Of a stretch of DNA of 8,738 nt, positions 1-5,607 are shown in pieces (positions within the stretch are counted from its first letter, which is position 1; every line of letters begins with the position of its first letter). This DNA is from an uncultured Collinsella sp. (GTDB taxonomy: Bacteria > Actinomycetota > Coriobacteriia > Coriobacteriales > Coriobacteriaceae): contig USEF01000062.1 in the NCBI GenBank assembly GCA_900553475.1, positions 1 to 8,738 of the forward strand, read 5' to 3'. The notes below the pieces were generated by a model. That model ran no database searches. It worked only from the letters and a program-made list of their open reading frames with translations, and was not told where the DNA came from. The position numbers were made by a program, and so were the translations under genes.

Positions 1-228
1 TGCGGCGCGTTCGCGCCTGCTGCCTGGGGTGACTTTGGGATTGGTGCGAATCGAGGTCTAATACTTTTCCGAGAAGTGAACGACCTGATTTGGACCCCCG
101 AAGCATTGGCATATTTTGACCGCTATTTCCTGCGGTTTTGCAGTGCGAATCCTGCGGCTTTGCGGTCTAAAGGTGTGGATGCTCTGGGGCTTCGTTTTTA
201 CTCGTTCACTTCTCGGGAAAAGTATTAG
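1..228 (+). CDS. Open frame entering from the left edge, doubtful partial CDS
   Basis: Frame 1 is open from the window edge to a TAG at 226-228, giving 75 codons with no start visible. About the last 56 residues are encoded by the inverted-repeat element at 58-228, and the stop codon lies inside its right arm. The peptide is rich in aromatic residues (for example LAYFDRYFLRF) and I recognise no family. It may be the tail of a real upstream gene whose end was replaced by the inserted repeat, or only a chance open frame across a repeat. The second reading is somewhat more likely because the frame coincides so closely with the repeat. Confidence 0.2.
   Translation, partial: CGAFAPAAWGDFGIGANRGLILFREVNDLIWTPEALAYFDRYFLRFCSANPAALRSKGVDALGLRFYSFTSREKY
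58..228. repeat. 171-bp element with terminal inverted repeats (MITE-like)
   Basis: The arm at 58-83 (starting CTAATACTTTTCC) and the arm at 202-228 (ending GGAAAAGTATTAG) are reverse complements over 26 nt, apart from one extra G in the right arm. The core of about 118 bp has no transposase and carries a 17-nt direct repeat (128-144 and 150-166). I see no convincing target-site duplication. The size and structure fit a small non-autonomous element or a long hairpin-forming repeat. What it does is unknown. Confidence 0.6.
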
Positions 229-362
229 AGCTCAGCTCGCGGGGGTACCGCTCTGGCGTCGAAGCCCCGCGTCTTCTTCGCTTGATTGGGAAAAACAGCC
301 TCGCTGAAGTAATTGCGAGCCCGCCCGGACGTATCTGCGGGGGTTGCCTGCACAGTTCGCGG

Positions 363-368
363 TATTAT
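363..368 (+). promoter_or_regulatory. Possible -10 element of the alkyltransferase gene
   Basis: TATTAT lies 27 nt before the GTG start and matches the sigma-70 -10 consensus at five of six positions. No good -35 is found at 16-18 nt; the nearest candidate, TTGCCT at 344-349, is only 13 nt away. The call is therefore weak. The stretch 229-362 holds nothing else that I can support. Confidence 0.3.
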
Positions 369-395
369 GTTGCGGAGTTTTGAAAGGAGCCGCTG

Positions 396-974
396 GTGGT
401 CACGACGACGTTTGCTTCGCCTTTGGGCGAAATCTTGCTTGCCGCTGATGGCCGCGGTTTGACAGGGCTTTGGTTTGAGGGGCAGGAGCATTTTGGCTCT
501 ACGCTGCTCAAAGAAGATACGGAGCATGTCGAGGGTTCCGATGCGTTTTCTGGTGCTGGCGGGATGTCTTCGGTGAATCCGGCAAACGGTGCTGCCTCGT
601 CGGTACTTGAGCGTTCTTGGGCTTGGTTGAATGCTTATTTTGCGGGGCAGGAGCCTCGGTTTACGCCGCCGTTGCATATGATTGGCACGGCATTTCAGCG
701 TGAGGTTTGGTTTGAGCTGCTCTCTATCCCGCGTGGCGAGGTCGCTACGTATGGCGAGATCGCCCAGCGTGTTGCGGCTCGACATCGTGTGCCGGGAAAT
801 GAAGCGCCCGTTGTATCTCCTCGCGCGGTGGGGGCTGCGGTCGCTCGCAACCCTATTTCGATCATCGTGCCGTGCCATCGCGTGGTGGCAGCCGACGGAT
901 CGCTCAACGGATATGCCGGCGGTCTTGACCGCAAAGAGTGGCTGCTTCGGCTTGAGGGCGCGTACGAGGAATAG
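396..974 (+). CDS. ogt: Methylated-DNA--protein-cysteine methyltransferase (O6-alkylguanine-DNA alkyltransferase)
   Basis: This is a suicide DNA-repair protein that moves the alkyl group from O6-alkylguanine (or O4-alkylthymine) in DNA onto its own cysteine. The 192 residues show the N-terminal domain (about 1-95) and the C-terminal DNA-binding/active-site domain. Visible motifs are the helix-turn-helix start YGEIAQRV (119-126), the arginine-finger segment RAVGAAVARNP (143-153), and the active site PCHRV with nucleophile Cys160, followed by NGYAGGLDRK. About ten extra residues lie between the helix-turn-helix and RAVG, a variant I recall from other gut anaerobes. The GTG start at 396 is favoured by GAAAGGAG at 382-389, six bases upstream. 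The gene appears monocistronic. Its codons use more T than the two-component and transporter genes. The family is certain; the symbol ogt versus adaB-like naming is a convention. Confidence 0.93.
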   Translation: MVTTTFASPLGEILLAADGRGLTGLWFEGQEHFGSTLLKEDTEHVEGSDAFSGAGGMSSVNPANGAASSVLERSWAWLNAYFAGQEPRFTPPLHMIGTAFQREVWFELLSIPRGEVATYGEIAQRVAARHRVPGNEAPVVSPRAVGAAVARNPISIIVPCHRVVAADGSLNGYAGGLDRKEWLLRLEGAYEE

Positions 975-1047
975 TGCCCGAACAATTTGCATAACTAGGA
1001 TGCCGTGAAAGGACGAGTCACTGTCCCTTCGCGGCTAGCATGCGTCC

Positions 1048-1068
1048 AGGCGCTCGGTGTCTGCGCCT
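1048..1068 (+). terminator. Weak hairpin, possible terminator after the alkyltransferase gene
   Basis: AGGCGC (1048-1053) pairs with GCGCCT (1063-1068) around a 9-nt loop, followed by TAAGTTT. The stem is short and the T-rich tail is interrupted, so termination is only possible. It is the best hairpin I see between the stop at 974 and the response-regulator promoter region. Confidence 0.25.
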
Positions 1069-1076
1069 TAAGTTTG

Positions 1077-1158
1077 GCTAAGCCATATCCTGCGTATTCG
1101 AAAACGTACAGGTTGAGCGGCTAAGGCTGCGCTAAGGCGGTTGACGGTGCGCTATTAT
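1077..1158 (+). promoter_or_regulatory. Candidate activator-dependent promoter with GCTAAG direct repeats
   Basis: GCTAAGGC occurs at 1120-1127 and again at 1131-1138, exactly 11 bp apart. A further GCTAAG lies at 1077-1082, 43 bp before the first. A TATTAT -10-like hexamer follows at 1153-1158, with no proper -35 at the right distance, so the repeats occupy the -35 area. Tandem direct repeats with 11-bp spacing replacing the -35 are the classical layout for OmpR/PhoB-family activators. This suggests autoregulation by the regulator encoded just downstream. An alternative -35, TTGACG at 1141-1146, has only a poor -10 partner. Confidence 0.4.
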
Positions 1159-1202
1159 CGGCAGTATCGAAACCTGTATAGCCGTGCGCCAAAGGAACAA
1201 CT

Positions 1203-1892
1203 ATGAAGTTGATGCTTGCCGAGGACGAACCCGGCCTCTCTCGTGCCCTTACCGCGATTCTTCAACATAGCGACTACGAGATCGATACCGCGCTCGACGG
1301 TCTGACGGCGCTCGAATATCTACTCGCCAATGACTATGACGCCGCAATCCTGGACATCATGATGCCCGGCATGGACGGTATCGAGGTGCTCAAGCACACG
1401 CGTGAGGCCGGCAAACGCCTGCCCATCATCATGCTTACGGCCAAAAGCGAGGTGTCCGATAAGGTCGAGGGCCTGGACGCCGGCGCCAACGATTACCTGA
1501 CTAAGCCGTTCGCCGCCAAGGAACTGCTCGCTCGTATTCGTGCCATGACGCGTGCCGCGACGGCAATTGACGCCACGACGCTCAGTGTGGGCAACGTCCG
1601 CCTCGACACGGCGGCTTGCACGCTTATAGGTCCCTTGGGCGAGGAACACCTAGCCAATCGTGAGTTTCAGCTTATGGAACTCTTTATGCGCAACGCCGGC
1701 ACGCGCATGCCCACCGAGCGCCTGATGCTCGATGTTTGGGGCGAGGACGCGCCCGAAGGTGCCAACGTGGTGTGGGTCTATATCTCGTACCTGCGCAAAA
1801 AGCTGACGGCGCTGGGTGCCGACGTGGCCATCCGCGCATCGCGCAACCAGGGGTATTCGCTTGAGGTTGTTGAGGGAGACGAGCGGGCGTGA
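1203..1892 (+). CDS. OmpR/PhoB-family response regulator
   Basis: This is a cytoplasmic DNA-binding transcription factor, presumably activated by phosphoryl transfer from the sensor kinase encoded next to it. The 229 residues comprise a receiver domain (about 1-115) and a winged-helix output domain (about 125-224). The receiver has the acidic pair Glu7/Asp8, the phospho-acceptor Asp51 in LDIMMPGMDG, Thr79 in MLTAK and Lys101 in LTKPF. The output domain has the EFQLMELFMRN and SYLRKKL segments and ends in a QGYSLE wing. Length and layout are normal for the family. ATG 1203 follows AAAGGA at 1191-1196. The stop overlaps the GTG of the kinase gene, so translation is probably coupled. Target genes cannot be told from the sequence, although the direct repeats upstream suggest that it controls its own promoter. 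Confidence 0.95.
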   Translation: MKLMLAEDEPGLSRALTAILQHSDYEIDTALDGLTALEYLLANDYDAAILDIMMPGMDGIEVLKHTREAGKRLPIIMLTAKSEVSDKVEGLDAGANDYLTKPFAAKELLARIRAMTRAATAIDATTLSVGNVRLDTAACTLIGPLGEEHLANREFQLMELFMRNAGTRMPTERLMLDVWGEDAPEGANVVWVYISYLRKKLTALGADVAIRASRNQGYSLEVVEGDERA

Positions 1893-3262
1893 GCGTACGC
1901 GCGTGGTGTAAGCGCATGGCGGAGCAGTTTCGTGCTGACTCGAGCGGTACAGGGCGGGCAAATGCTGTTGACGCATTGGGCCGCCGCCTGCGTCGCAAGT
2001 TTATCCTCGTTGCCATGGGCGCCGTGACCGTGGTGCTCACGCTCATCATTGCCGGCATCAACATCGTTAATTATTCGCATGTCTGTAAAATGGTCGATGC
2101 GCGCCTGGACTACATCGTGGCAGGCAAGGGCGGCATTGATGGGGAGGATGAGCCCGCCAACGATCTCAGCCAGGATATGGGTGCCGGTAAAGTTGCTGCC
2201 GGTAACCGAGAGGTCGTTCGCGTGGGGCATTTTGAAGGTATGACGGCGGAGTCTCCCTTCGACACGCGCTACTTTACGGTGACGCTTGTCGATGGGCAGG
2301 TGGTCGATGTCAATACCGCCCGCATTGCCGCGGTGGGCGCCAAGCATGCCGTACGCATCGCTGCAGGACTGTATTCCAAGGGTTTGACCTCGGGCTTTTC
2401 TGGTAACTACCGCTATACGGTTACGGTTCAGGGCGACGAGACAACCTATGTATTCGTCGACTGTTCACGCGAGCTTGCAAGCTTTCATTCGTTTTTGAGC
2501 GCGAGCGTAGCGATCAGCTGCAATGGCTGGCTGGCGGTATTGGCGATTGTGACGGTGGCCTCGGGTGCTGTAATTCGGCCGATGGTCGAGAGCTATAGCA
2601 AGCAGAAGCGCTTCATTACCGACGCGAGCCACGAGATTAAGACGCCGCTGGCTGTAATTGATGCCGCCAATGAGGTACAAGAGATCGAGAGCGGCGAGAG
2701 CGAGTGGACGCAGAGCATTCACGAGCAGGTCGCGCGGCTGACGGCGCTGACGGAGCGTCTGGTGTTCCTGGCGCGTATGGACGAGGGTTCGGCCGGCTTT
2801 ACCATGACATCGATCGATCTTTCGGAGTCCGTGGACAAGGCTGCGGCGCCGTTTGAATCAGTGGCGGTTTCGCGCGGCAAGCGTCTGTCGACTTCGATTG
2901 CGAGCGGCGTGCGGGCTCATGCCGACACTGCAGCGGTAGCGCAGGTGGTTGAGTTGCTGCTGGACAACGCCACGCGCTACGCAAGCGAGGACAGCGTGAT
3001 TGAGCTGAGCCTGCGCGCAGCCTCGCGCGGTCGGGGTAAGGGCGCCGCCGAGCTTGTCGTATCGAACGCCGTGGACGAGCTGCCCGAAGGCGACCTGGAC
3101 CGATTGTTTGACCGCTTCTATCGTGCAGACGTATCGCGCAGCTCCAAGACGGGCGGCTCGGGCGTGGGCCTATCCGTGGTGCGAGCCATCGCCGAGGCCC
3201 ATGGCGGGAGCGCTTCCGTCTGCGGCCACGGCAACCAGATCACCTTCACCGTCCGCCTCTAG
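1889..3262 (+). CDS. Two-component sensor histidine kinase
   Basis: This is a membrane sensor that autophosphorylates on histidine and passes the phosphate to the adjacent regulator. Of 457 residues, about 1-36 are cytoplasmic. TM1 spans about 37-60, an extracytoplasmic sensor region of unrecognised fold about 61-203, and TM2 about 206-229. The HisKA segment FITDASHEIKTPL follows with phospho-acceptor His248. Only about 19 residues separate TM2 from this histidine, so there is no room for a full HAMP domain. The ATPase domain has the N box LLLDNATRYA (Asn360), the F box LFDRFYRAD (407-414) and the G2 box GGSGVGLS (422-429). The usual DxGxG G1 box is replaced by SNAVDELPEGD (392-402). GTG 1889 forms a GTGA overlap with the regulator's stop, with GAGGGAG upstream at 1872-1878. 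The signal sensed is unknown. Confidence 0.93.
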   Translation: MSVRAWCKRMAEQFRADSSGTGRANAVDALGRRLRRKFILVAMGAVTVVLTLIIAGINIVNYSHVCKMVDARLDYIVAGKGGIDGEDEPANDLSQDMGAGKVAAGNREVVRVGHFEGMTAESPFDTRYFTVTLVDGQVVDVNTARIAAVGAKHAVRIAAGLYSKGLTSGFSGNYRYTVTVQGDETTYVFVDCSRELASFHSFLSASVAISCNGWLAVLAIVTVASGAVIRPMVESYSKQKRFITDASHEIKTPLAVIDAANEVQEIESGESEWTQSIHEQVARLTALTERLVFLARMDEGSAGFTMTSIDLSESVDKAAAPFESVAVSRGKRLSTSIASGVRAHADTAAVAQVVELLLDNATRYASEDSVIELSLRAASRGRGKGAAELVVSNAVDELPEGDLDRLFDRFYRADVSRSSKTGGSGVGLSVVRAIAEAHGGSASVCGHGNQITFTVRL

Positions 3263-3328
3263 AACCTGCCAAATAGGGACAGGTTTATTTTGGCAGGTTT
3301 TATCTGGGGAAACGTCGACGGAGGAGGC
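3262..3328 (+). repeat. Dispersed palindromic repeat, copy 1
   Basis: This segment is almost the reverse complement of 4343-4411. Over the 39-bp core (3263-3301 against 4373-4411) I count only a few differences. Similarity continues more loosely through CTGGGGAAACG and GAGG to about 3328. This copy begins at the last base of the kinase stop codon and supplies that operon's terminator hairpin. The function of the family is unknown. Confidence 0.65.
3263..3301 (+). terminator. Rho-independent terminator of the two-component operon
   Basis: AACCTGCCAAA (3263-3273) and TTTGGCAGGTT (3289-3299) form a perfect 11-bp stem with a 15-nt loop. The stem runs into a short T tract (TTTT at 3298-3301, then ATCT). 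It starts immediately after the kinase stop codon, an ideal position for a terminator. Confidence 0.7.
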
Positions 3329-3340
3329 TGTGGGCTGAGG

Positions 3341-3445
3341 GTGCGTCCCAGCGTGACGCTGCGGAGTGGGACGCACTTTCCTCTTGGAGCGTCTGGCGGA
3401 AACCGTGTCCCAGTTTGAGGCTTCAGAACGGGACGCAATTTCCCC
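3341..3445. repeat. Two tandem, related hairpin units
   Basis: Unit A has arms GTGCGTCCCA (3341-3350) and TGGGACGCAC (3367-3376), a perfect 10-bp inverted repeat with a smaller AGCG/CGCT stem inside. Unit B has imperfect arms at 3404-3411 and 3430-3437 (GGGACGCA), with inner GTT/AAC and TGA/TCA stems. Both units share the CCCAG and GGGACGCA segments, and both are followed by T/C-rich tails (CTTTCCT and ATTTCCCC). They start about 62 bp apart, between convergent genes. They could act as extra terminators or be members of a repeat family. The rest of the gap, to 3549, shows nothing further except the weak hairpin at 3526-3552. Confidence 0.55.
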
Positions 3446-3525
3446 TAGGGGATATAAGATGCGACGGGCCGCGTCAAGATAATTACCGGACGGCCTAGGA
3501 GGCGGCTGGTTGGCTGGCTTAAACC

Positions 3526-3552
3526 TAGCGCGTGAAATGACGTTCCACGCTA
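3526..3552 (-). terminator. Weak hairpin overlapping the stop codon of the GyrI-like gene
   Basis: TAGCGCGTGAA (3526-3536) and TTCCACGCTA (3543-3552) pair with one or two mismatches. Read on the minus strand, the hairpin includes the TAG stop of the GyrI-like gene. It lacks a good T tract (GGTTTAA follows), so termination here is uncertain. Confidence 0.25.
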
Positions 3553-4188
3553 TTCAGCGCGCTTGATAGGATGACGAACCACAGTCTTAAGTTTCTCCGG
3601 TGCACATTTGCGTGGATCGGAGAGATAGATTTCGTGATGTAAACGGGAGTCTGAGAAGTCGGGGACATAGCCCTGCTCGGTCATGTATTCATGCATAGCG
3701 TTTACGGTCGCCGGTTCGTTGTCGTAGGGCCCGGTGTGCATGCATTGAACGCAGAGACCCTCGTCAACTTTAAGCAGCTCGACGGCGGAAAAGTCCAGTT
3801 TCTTTTTGGTCGTGGCTTCTGCGACTGCCCAGTCAAAGTCATCTTGGGTGACGAAATCGGGTAGGCGGATGCACGAGATAAAGTTGAAATCGTCCTTGCG
3901 TACATAGTCGATGTTGCCGCTCGGGGAGTCTTGCCACCAGAAACCCTCGAGCGGCGGTACCACAAAGTCGAAATAGCCCTCGATACTCCTCGAGCCTTTC
4001 TTCGACATCTTGACGGTATAGGCGATGCCGTAAAGCAGCGGCAGGGCGTTTTGATACTCGCCACCTTCGGTATTTGGGTCGCCCTTGCCGCGAACGGCAA
4101 CGTAGCTCATAGGCGGGACAGTTACGATACTCGGCTTGCTTGCAGGTTTGTAGAGCTCCTTGCATTCCTTCTTAAAGTCGAACGCCAT
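3550..4188 (-). CDS. GyrI-like small-molecule-binding domain protein
   Basis: This 212-residue soluble protein resembles the GyrI/SbmC-like small-molecule-binding superfamily, in the longer form often annotated as a conserved GyrI-like protein. E. coli GyrI (SbmC, about 157 residues) protects DNA gyrase from inhibitors and is SOS-induced. Other members bind or hydrolyse small molecules, so the ligand and target here are unknown. Visible segments typical of the longer family are IVTVPPMSYVAVRGKGDPN (21-39), YFDFVVPPLEGFWW (72-85), HTGPYDNEP (151-159) and HHEIYLSDPRK (184-194). There is no helix-turn-helix, so it is not an AraC-type regulator. ATG 4188 follows an AAAGGCGG ribosome-binding site on the minus strand. 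The gene stands alone, convergent with the kinase gene and divergent from the transporter operon. A LexA-type box sits 57 nt upstream. Codon use looks less GC-biased than in the transporter genes. Confidence 0.85.
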   Translation of the reverse strand: MAFDFKKECKELYKPASKPSIVTVPPMSYVAVRGKGDPNTEGGEYQNALPLLYGIAYTVKMSKKGSRSIEGYFDFVVPPLEGFWWQDSPSGNIDYVRKDDFNFISCIRLPDFVTQDDFDWAVAEATTKKKLDFSAVELLKVDEGLCVQCMHTGPYDNEPATVNAMHEYMTEQGYVPDFSDSRLHHEIYLSDPRKCAPEKLKTVVRHPIKRAE

Positions 4189-4229
4189 GTTGGCCGCCTT
4201 TCTGCGTATTGGCCTGCTTAGATAGCGGA

Positions 4230-4240
4230 ATCATATCATA
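4230..4240 (-). promoter_or_regulatory. -10 region of the GyrI-like gene
   Basis: Read on the minus strand, two overlapping TATGAT hexamers (4235-4240 and 4230-4235) match the sigma-70 -10 at five of six positions. The -35 is weak; the best candidate, TCGAAC (4254-4259, 18 nt from the second hexamer), lies within the LexA box. A bound repressor there would block polymerase. Confidence 0.45.
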
Positions 4241-4244
4241 GAAA

Positions 4245-4258
4245 CGAACATCTGTTCG
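4245..4258. promoter_or_regulatory. LexA (SOS) box
   Basis: CGAACATCTGTTCG is a perfect CGAAC-N4-GTTCG palindrome, the Gram-positive/actinobacterial LexA operator core. It lies directly upstream of the TATGAT hexamers of the GyrI-like gene and 57 nt before its start codon. LexA binding there would repress the gene until DNA damage. The transporter promoter is about 200 bp away, so it is an unlikely target. Confidence 0.8.
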
Positions 4259-4342
4259 AATGATTTGGCTGACAGATAGAGATACGTGCGTTGTGTTTGG
4301 CGGTCGGCCTGACCCCGTCGATGATTTCTCTGCCTCCCCGGC

Positions 4343-4411
4343 GCCTCATCTATAGCTGCCGTTTCCCCATATAAAACCTGCCAAAATAAACCTGTCCCTT
4401 TTTGGTAGGTA
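4343..4411 (-). repeat. Dispersed palindromic repeat, copy 2 (inverted)
   Basis: This copy is inverted relative to 3262-3328. ACCTGCCAAAA (4376-4386) pairs with TTTTGGTAGGT (4400-4410) with one G-T wobble. Read on the minus strand, the hairpin is followed by TTTTATAT, so its terminator-like polarity points leftward. However, no minus-strand gene lies to its right for it to terminate. That argues for a dispersed element rather than a dedicated terminator. Confidence 0.6.
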
Positions 4412-4452
4412 GAATAACCCATAAGACAAGTATGTTTCTGAGTTATTTCGTG

Positions 4453-4482
4453 TTGACCCATTTGAGCGCAATAGGGTATAAC
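4453..4482 (+). promoter_or_regulatory. Sigma-70-type promoter of the amino-acid transporter operon
   Basis: The -35 TTGACC (4453-4458) and -10 TATAAC (4477-4482) are separated by 18 nt, and each matches the consensus at five of six positions. Initiation near 4489 would give a leader of about 35 nt. A small hairpin, GAGAA (4507-4511) with TTCTC (4517-4521), surrounds the GAAAGG ribosome-binding site of the first gene. Confidence 0.7.
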
Positions 4483-4523
4483 TCTACTCAACCACTAGGA
4501 TTTTTTGAGAAAGGTGTTCTCCT

Positions 4524-5519
4524 ATGAGCAAGAACCTCTCCCAGCAGGTCGTTCTCGACCGCCGCGGCTTCGTTGCCGCCACCTTCGCAACCGTCGCCGG
4601 CCTTGGTCTTGCCGGCTGCTCCGACACCAGCGCCGAGGCCGACAAGGGTTCCGCCGCCGGCTCCTCCAAGGGCTCCGAGGATACCGAGGTTTCCGCTACG
4701 CTCGATGCCAAGGCATTCGACAAGCTCGTCGACAACGGCCCCAAAGCCGACGACGATGCCATCGCCGCCAGCACCTGGGCCACGGCCGTCAAGGACGCCG
4801 GCGTCTTTAAGATCGGTGGCGTTCAGACCTCCACGCTCTTCTCCCTCCTCAACGAGAAAGACGGTCAGACCCGCGGCTTCGATGCCGGTATCGCACAGCT
4901 CCTGTCCAACTACATTCTGGGCGAGAACAAGGTCGAGATCACCCAGGTGACCTCGGACACGCGCGAGTCTGTCCTGCAGAACGGCCAGGTCGACGCCGTC
5001 TTTGCCACCTACACCATCACTGACGAGCGCAAGAAGCTCGTCTCCTTCGCCGGCCCCTACTACTACACGCAGCAGGCCATCCTGGTGCTCGCCGATAACG
5101 ACGACATCAAGAGCGTCGACGACCTGGCCGACAAGAACGTCGCCGTCCAGTCCGGCTCCAACGGCCCCGCCATCCTGGAGGAGTTCGTTCCCAAGGCCAG
5201 CCAGCAGGAGTTCAAGACCGACGAGGAGGCCCGCCAGGCACTCCAGCAGGGTCGCGTTGACGCCTATGTCATCGACAACAACATGCAGCAAAGCGCCCTG
5301 GTCCGCGAGCCCGGTAAGTACAAGATCGCCGGCAAGCCCTTCGGCAGCAAGGAGCCCTACGGCATCGGCCTGCCGCTCGATTCCGACGGCGTCGCCTTCG
5401 TTAACGACTTCCTTAAGAAGATCGAGGACGATGGCACCTGGACCGAGCTGTGGCAGATCTGCATTGGTGACCGTACGGGCGACACCAATGTTCCCGAGCT
5501 GCCCGAGATCGGCGCCTAG
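4524..5519 (+). CDS. Amino-acid ABC transporter substrate-binding lipoprotein
   Basis: This is the extracellular, membrane-anchored receptor of a polar amino-acid importer (SBP_bac_3 family, GluB/GlnH-like). It has 331 residues. The leader has a twin-arginine-like DRRGFVAA (12-19), a hydrophobic stretch, and a lipobox LAGC with lipidated Cys32. A charged, Ser/Gly-rich linker (about 33-58) precedes the binding domain. Typical family segments are GFDAGIAQLL (118-127), SDTRESVLQNGQVDAVFATYTIT (starting at 144, with Arg147 the likely ligand-carboxylate contact), FAGPYYYTQQAILV, VAVQSGSNGP and VDAYVIDNN. ATG 4524 is preceded by GAAAGG at 4509-4514. It is first in the importer operon. A hairpin after its stop probably keeps its level above that of the permeases. 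Glutamate or glutamine is the likeliest substrate class, but sequence alone does not settle specificity. Confidence 0.93.
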   Translation: MSKNLSQQVVLDRRGFVAATFATVAGLGLAGCSDTSAEADKGSAAGSSKGSEDTEVSATLDAKAFDKLVDNGPKADDDAIAASTWATAVKDAGVFKIGGVQTSTLFSLLNEKDGQTRGFDAGIAQLLSNYILGENKVEITQVTSDTRESVLQNGQVDAVFATYTITDERKKLVSFAGPYYYTQQAILVLADNDDIKSVDDLADKNVAVQSGSNGPAILEEFVPKASQQEFKTDEEARQALQQGRVDAYVIDNNMQQSALVREPGKYKIAGKPFGSKEPYGIGLPLDSDGVAFVNDFLKKIEDDGTWTELWQICIGDRTGDTNVPELPEIGA

Positions 5520-5607
5520 GCAGCGAGCCTGGTAACAGCCGCAACGAAACCATACGGAAACGCATGATGCGCTTTATTGCGGTAAACTGTTTCCTCACTG
5601 AGTTGTC

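Noticed and set aside
225..992. Long minus-strand open frame opposite the alkyltransferase gene
   Set aside because: It is very rich in Arg with no recognisable family and lies antisense to a gene with a complete active-site motif.
1011..1029. Hairpin GGAC...GTCC as terminator of the alkyltransferase gene
   Set aside because: The stem is only 4 bp with a bulge, the inner pairing leaves an impossible loop, and no T tract follows.
3341..3445. Possible CRISPR or array of spaced repeats
   Set aside because: Only two diverged hairpin units with no constant repeat plus unique spacers, and no cas genes.
4231..4491. 86-codon minus-strand frame between the GyrI-like gene and the transporter operon
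   Set aside because: It spans the repeat, the LexA box and the importer's promoter and has no convincing ribosome-binding site or family; kept only as a peptide observation.
4413..4523. Riboswitch or leader-peptide control of the importer operon
   Set aside because: The predicted leader is only about 35 nt and shows no aptamer-like structure or short reading frame.
4488..5291. Long minus-strand open frame opposite the binding-protein gene
   Set aside because: It is a low-complexity Gly/Leu/Val-rich mirror of a GC-rich gene with intact lipobox and binding-domain motifs on the plus strand.
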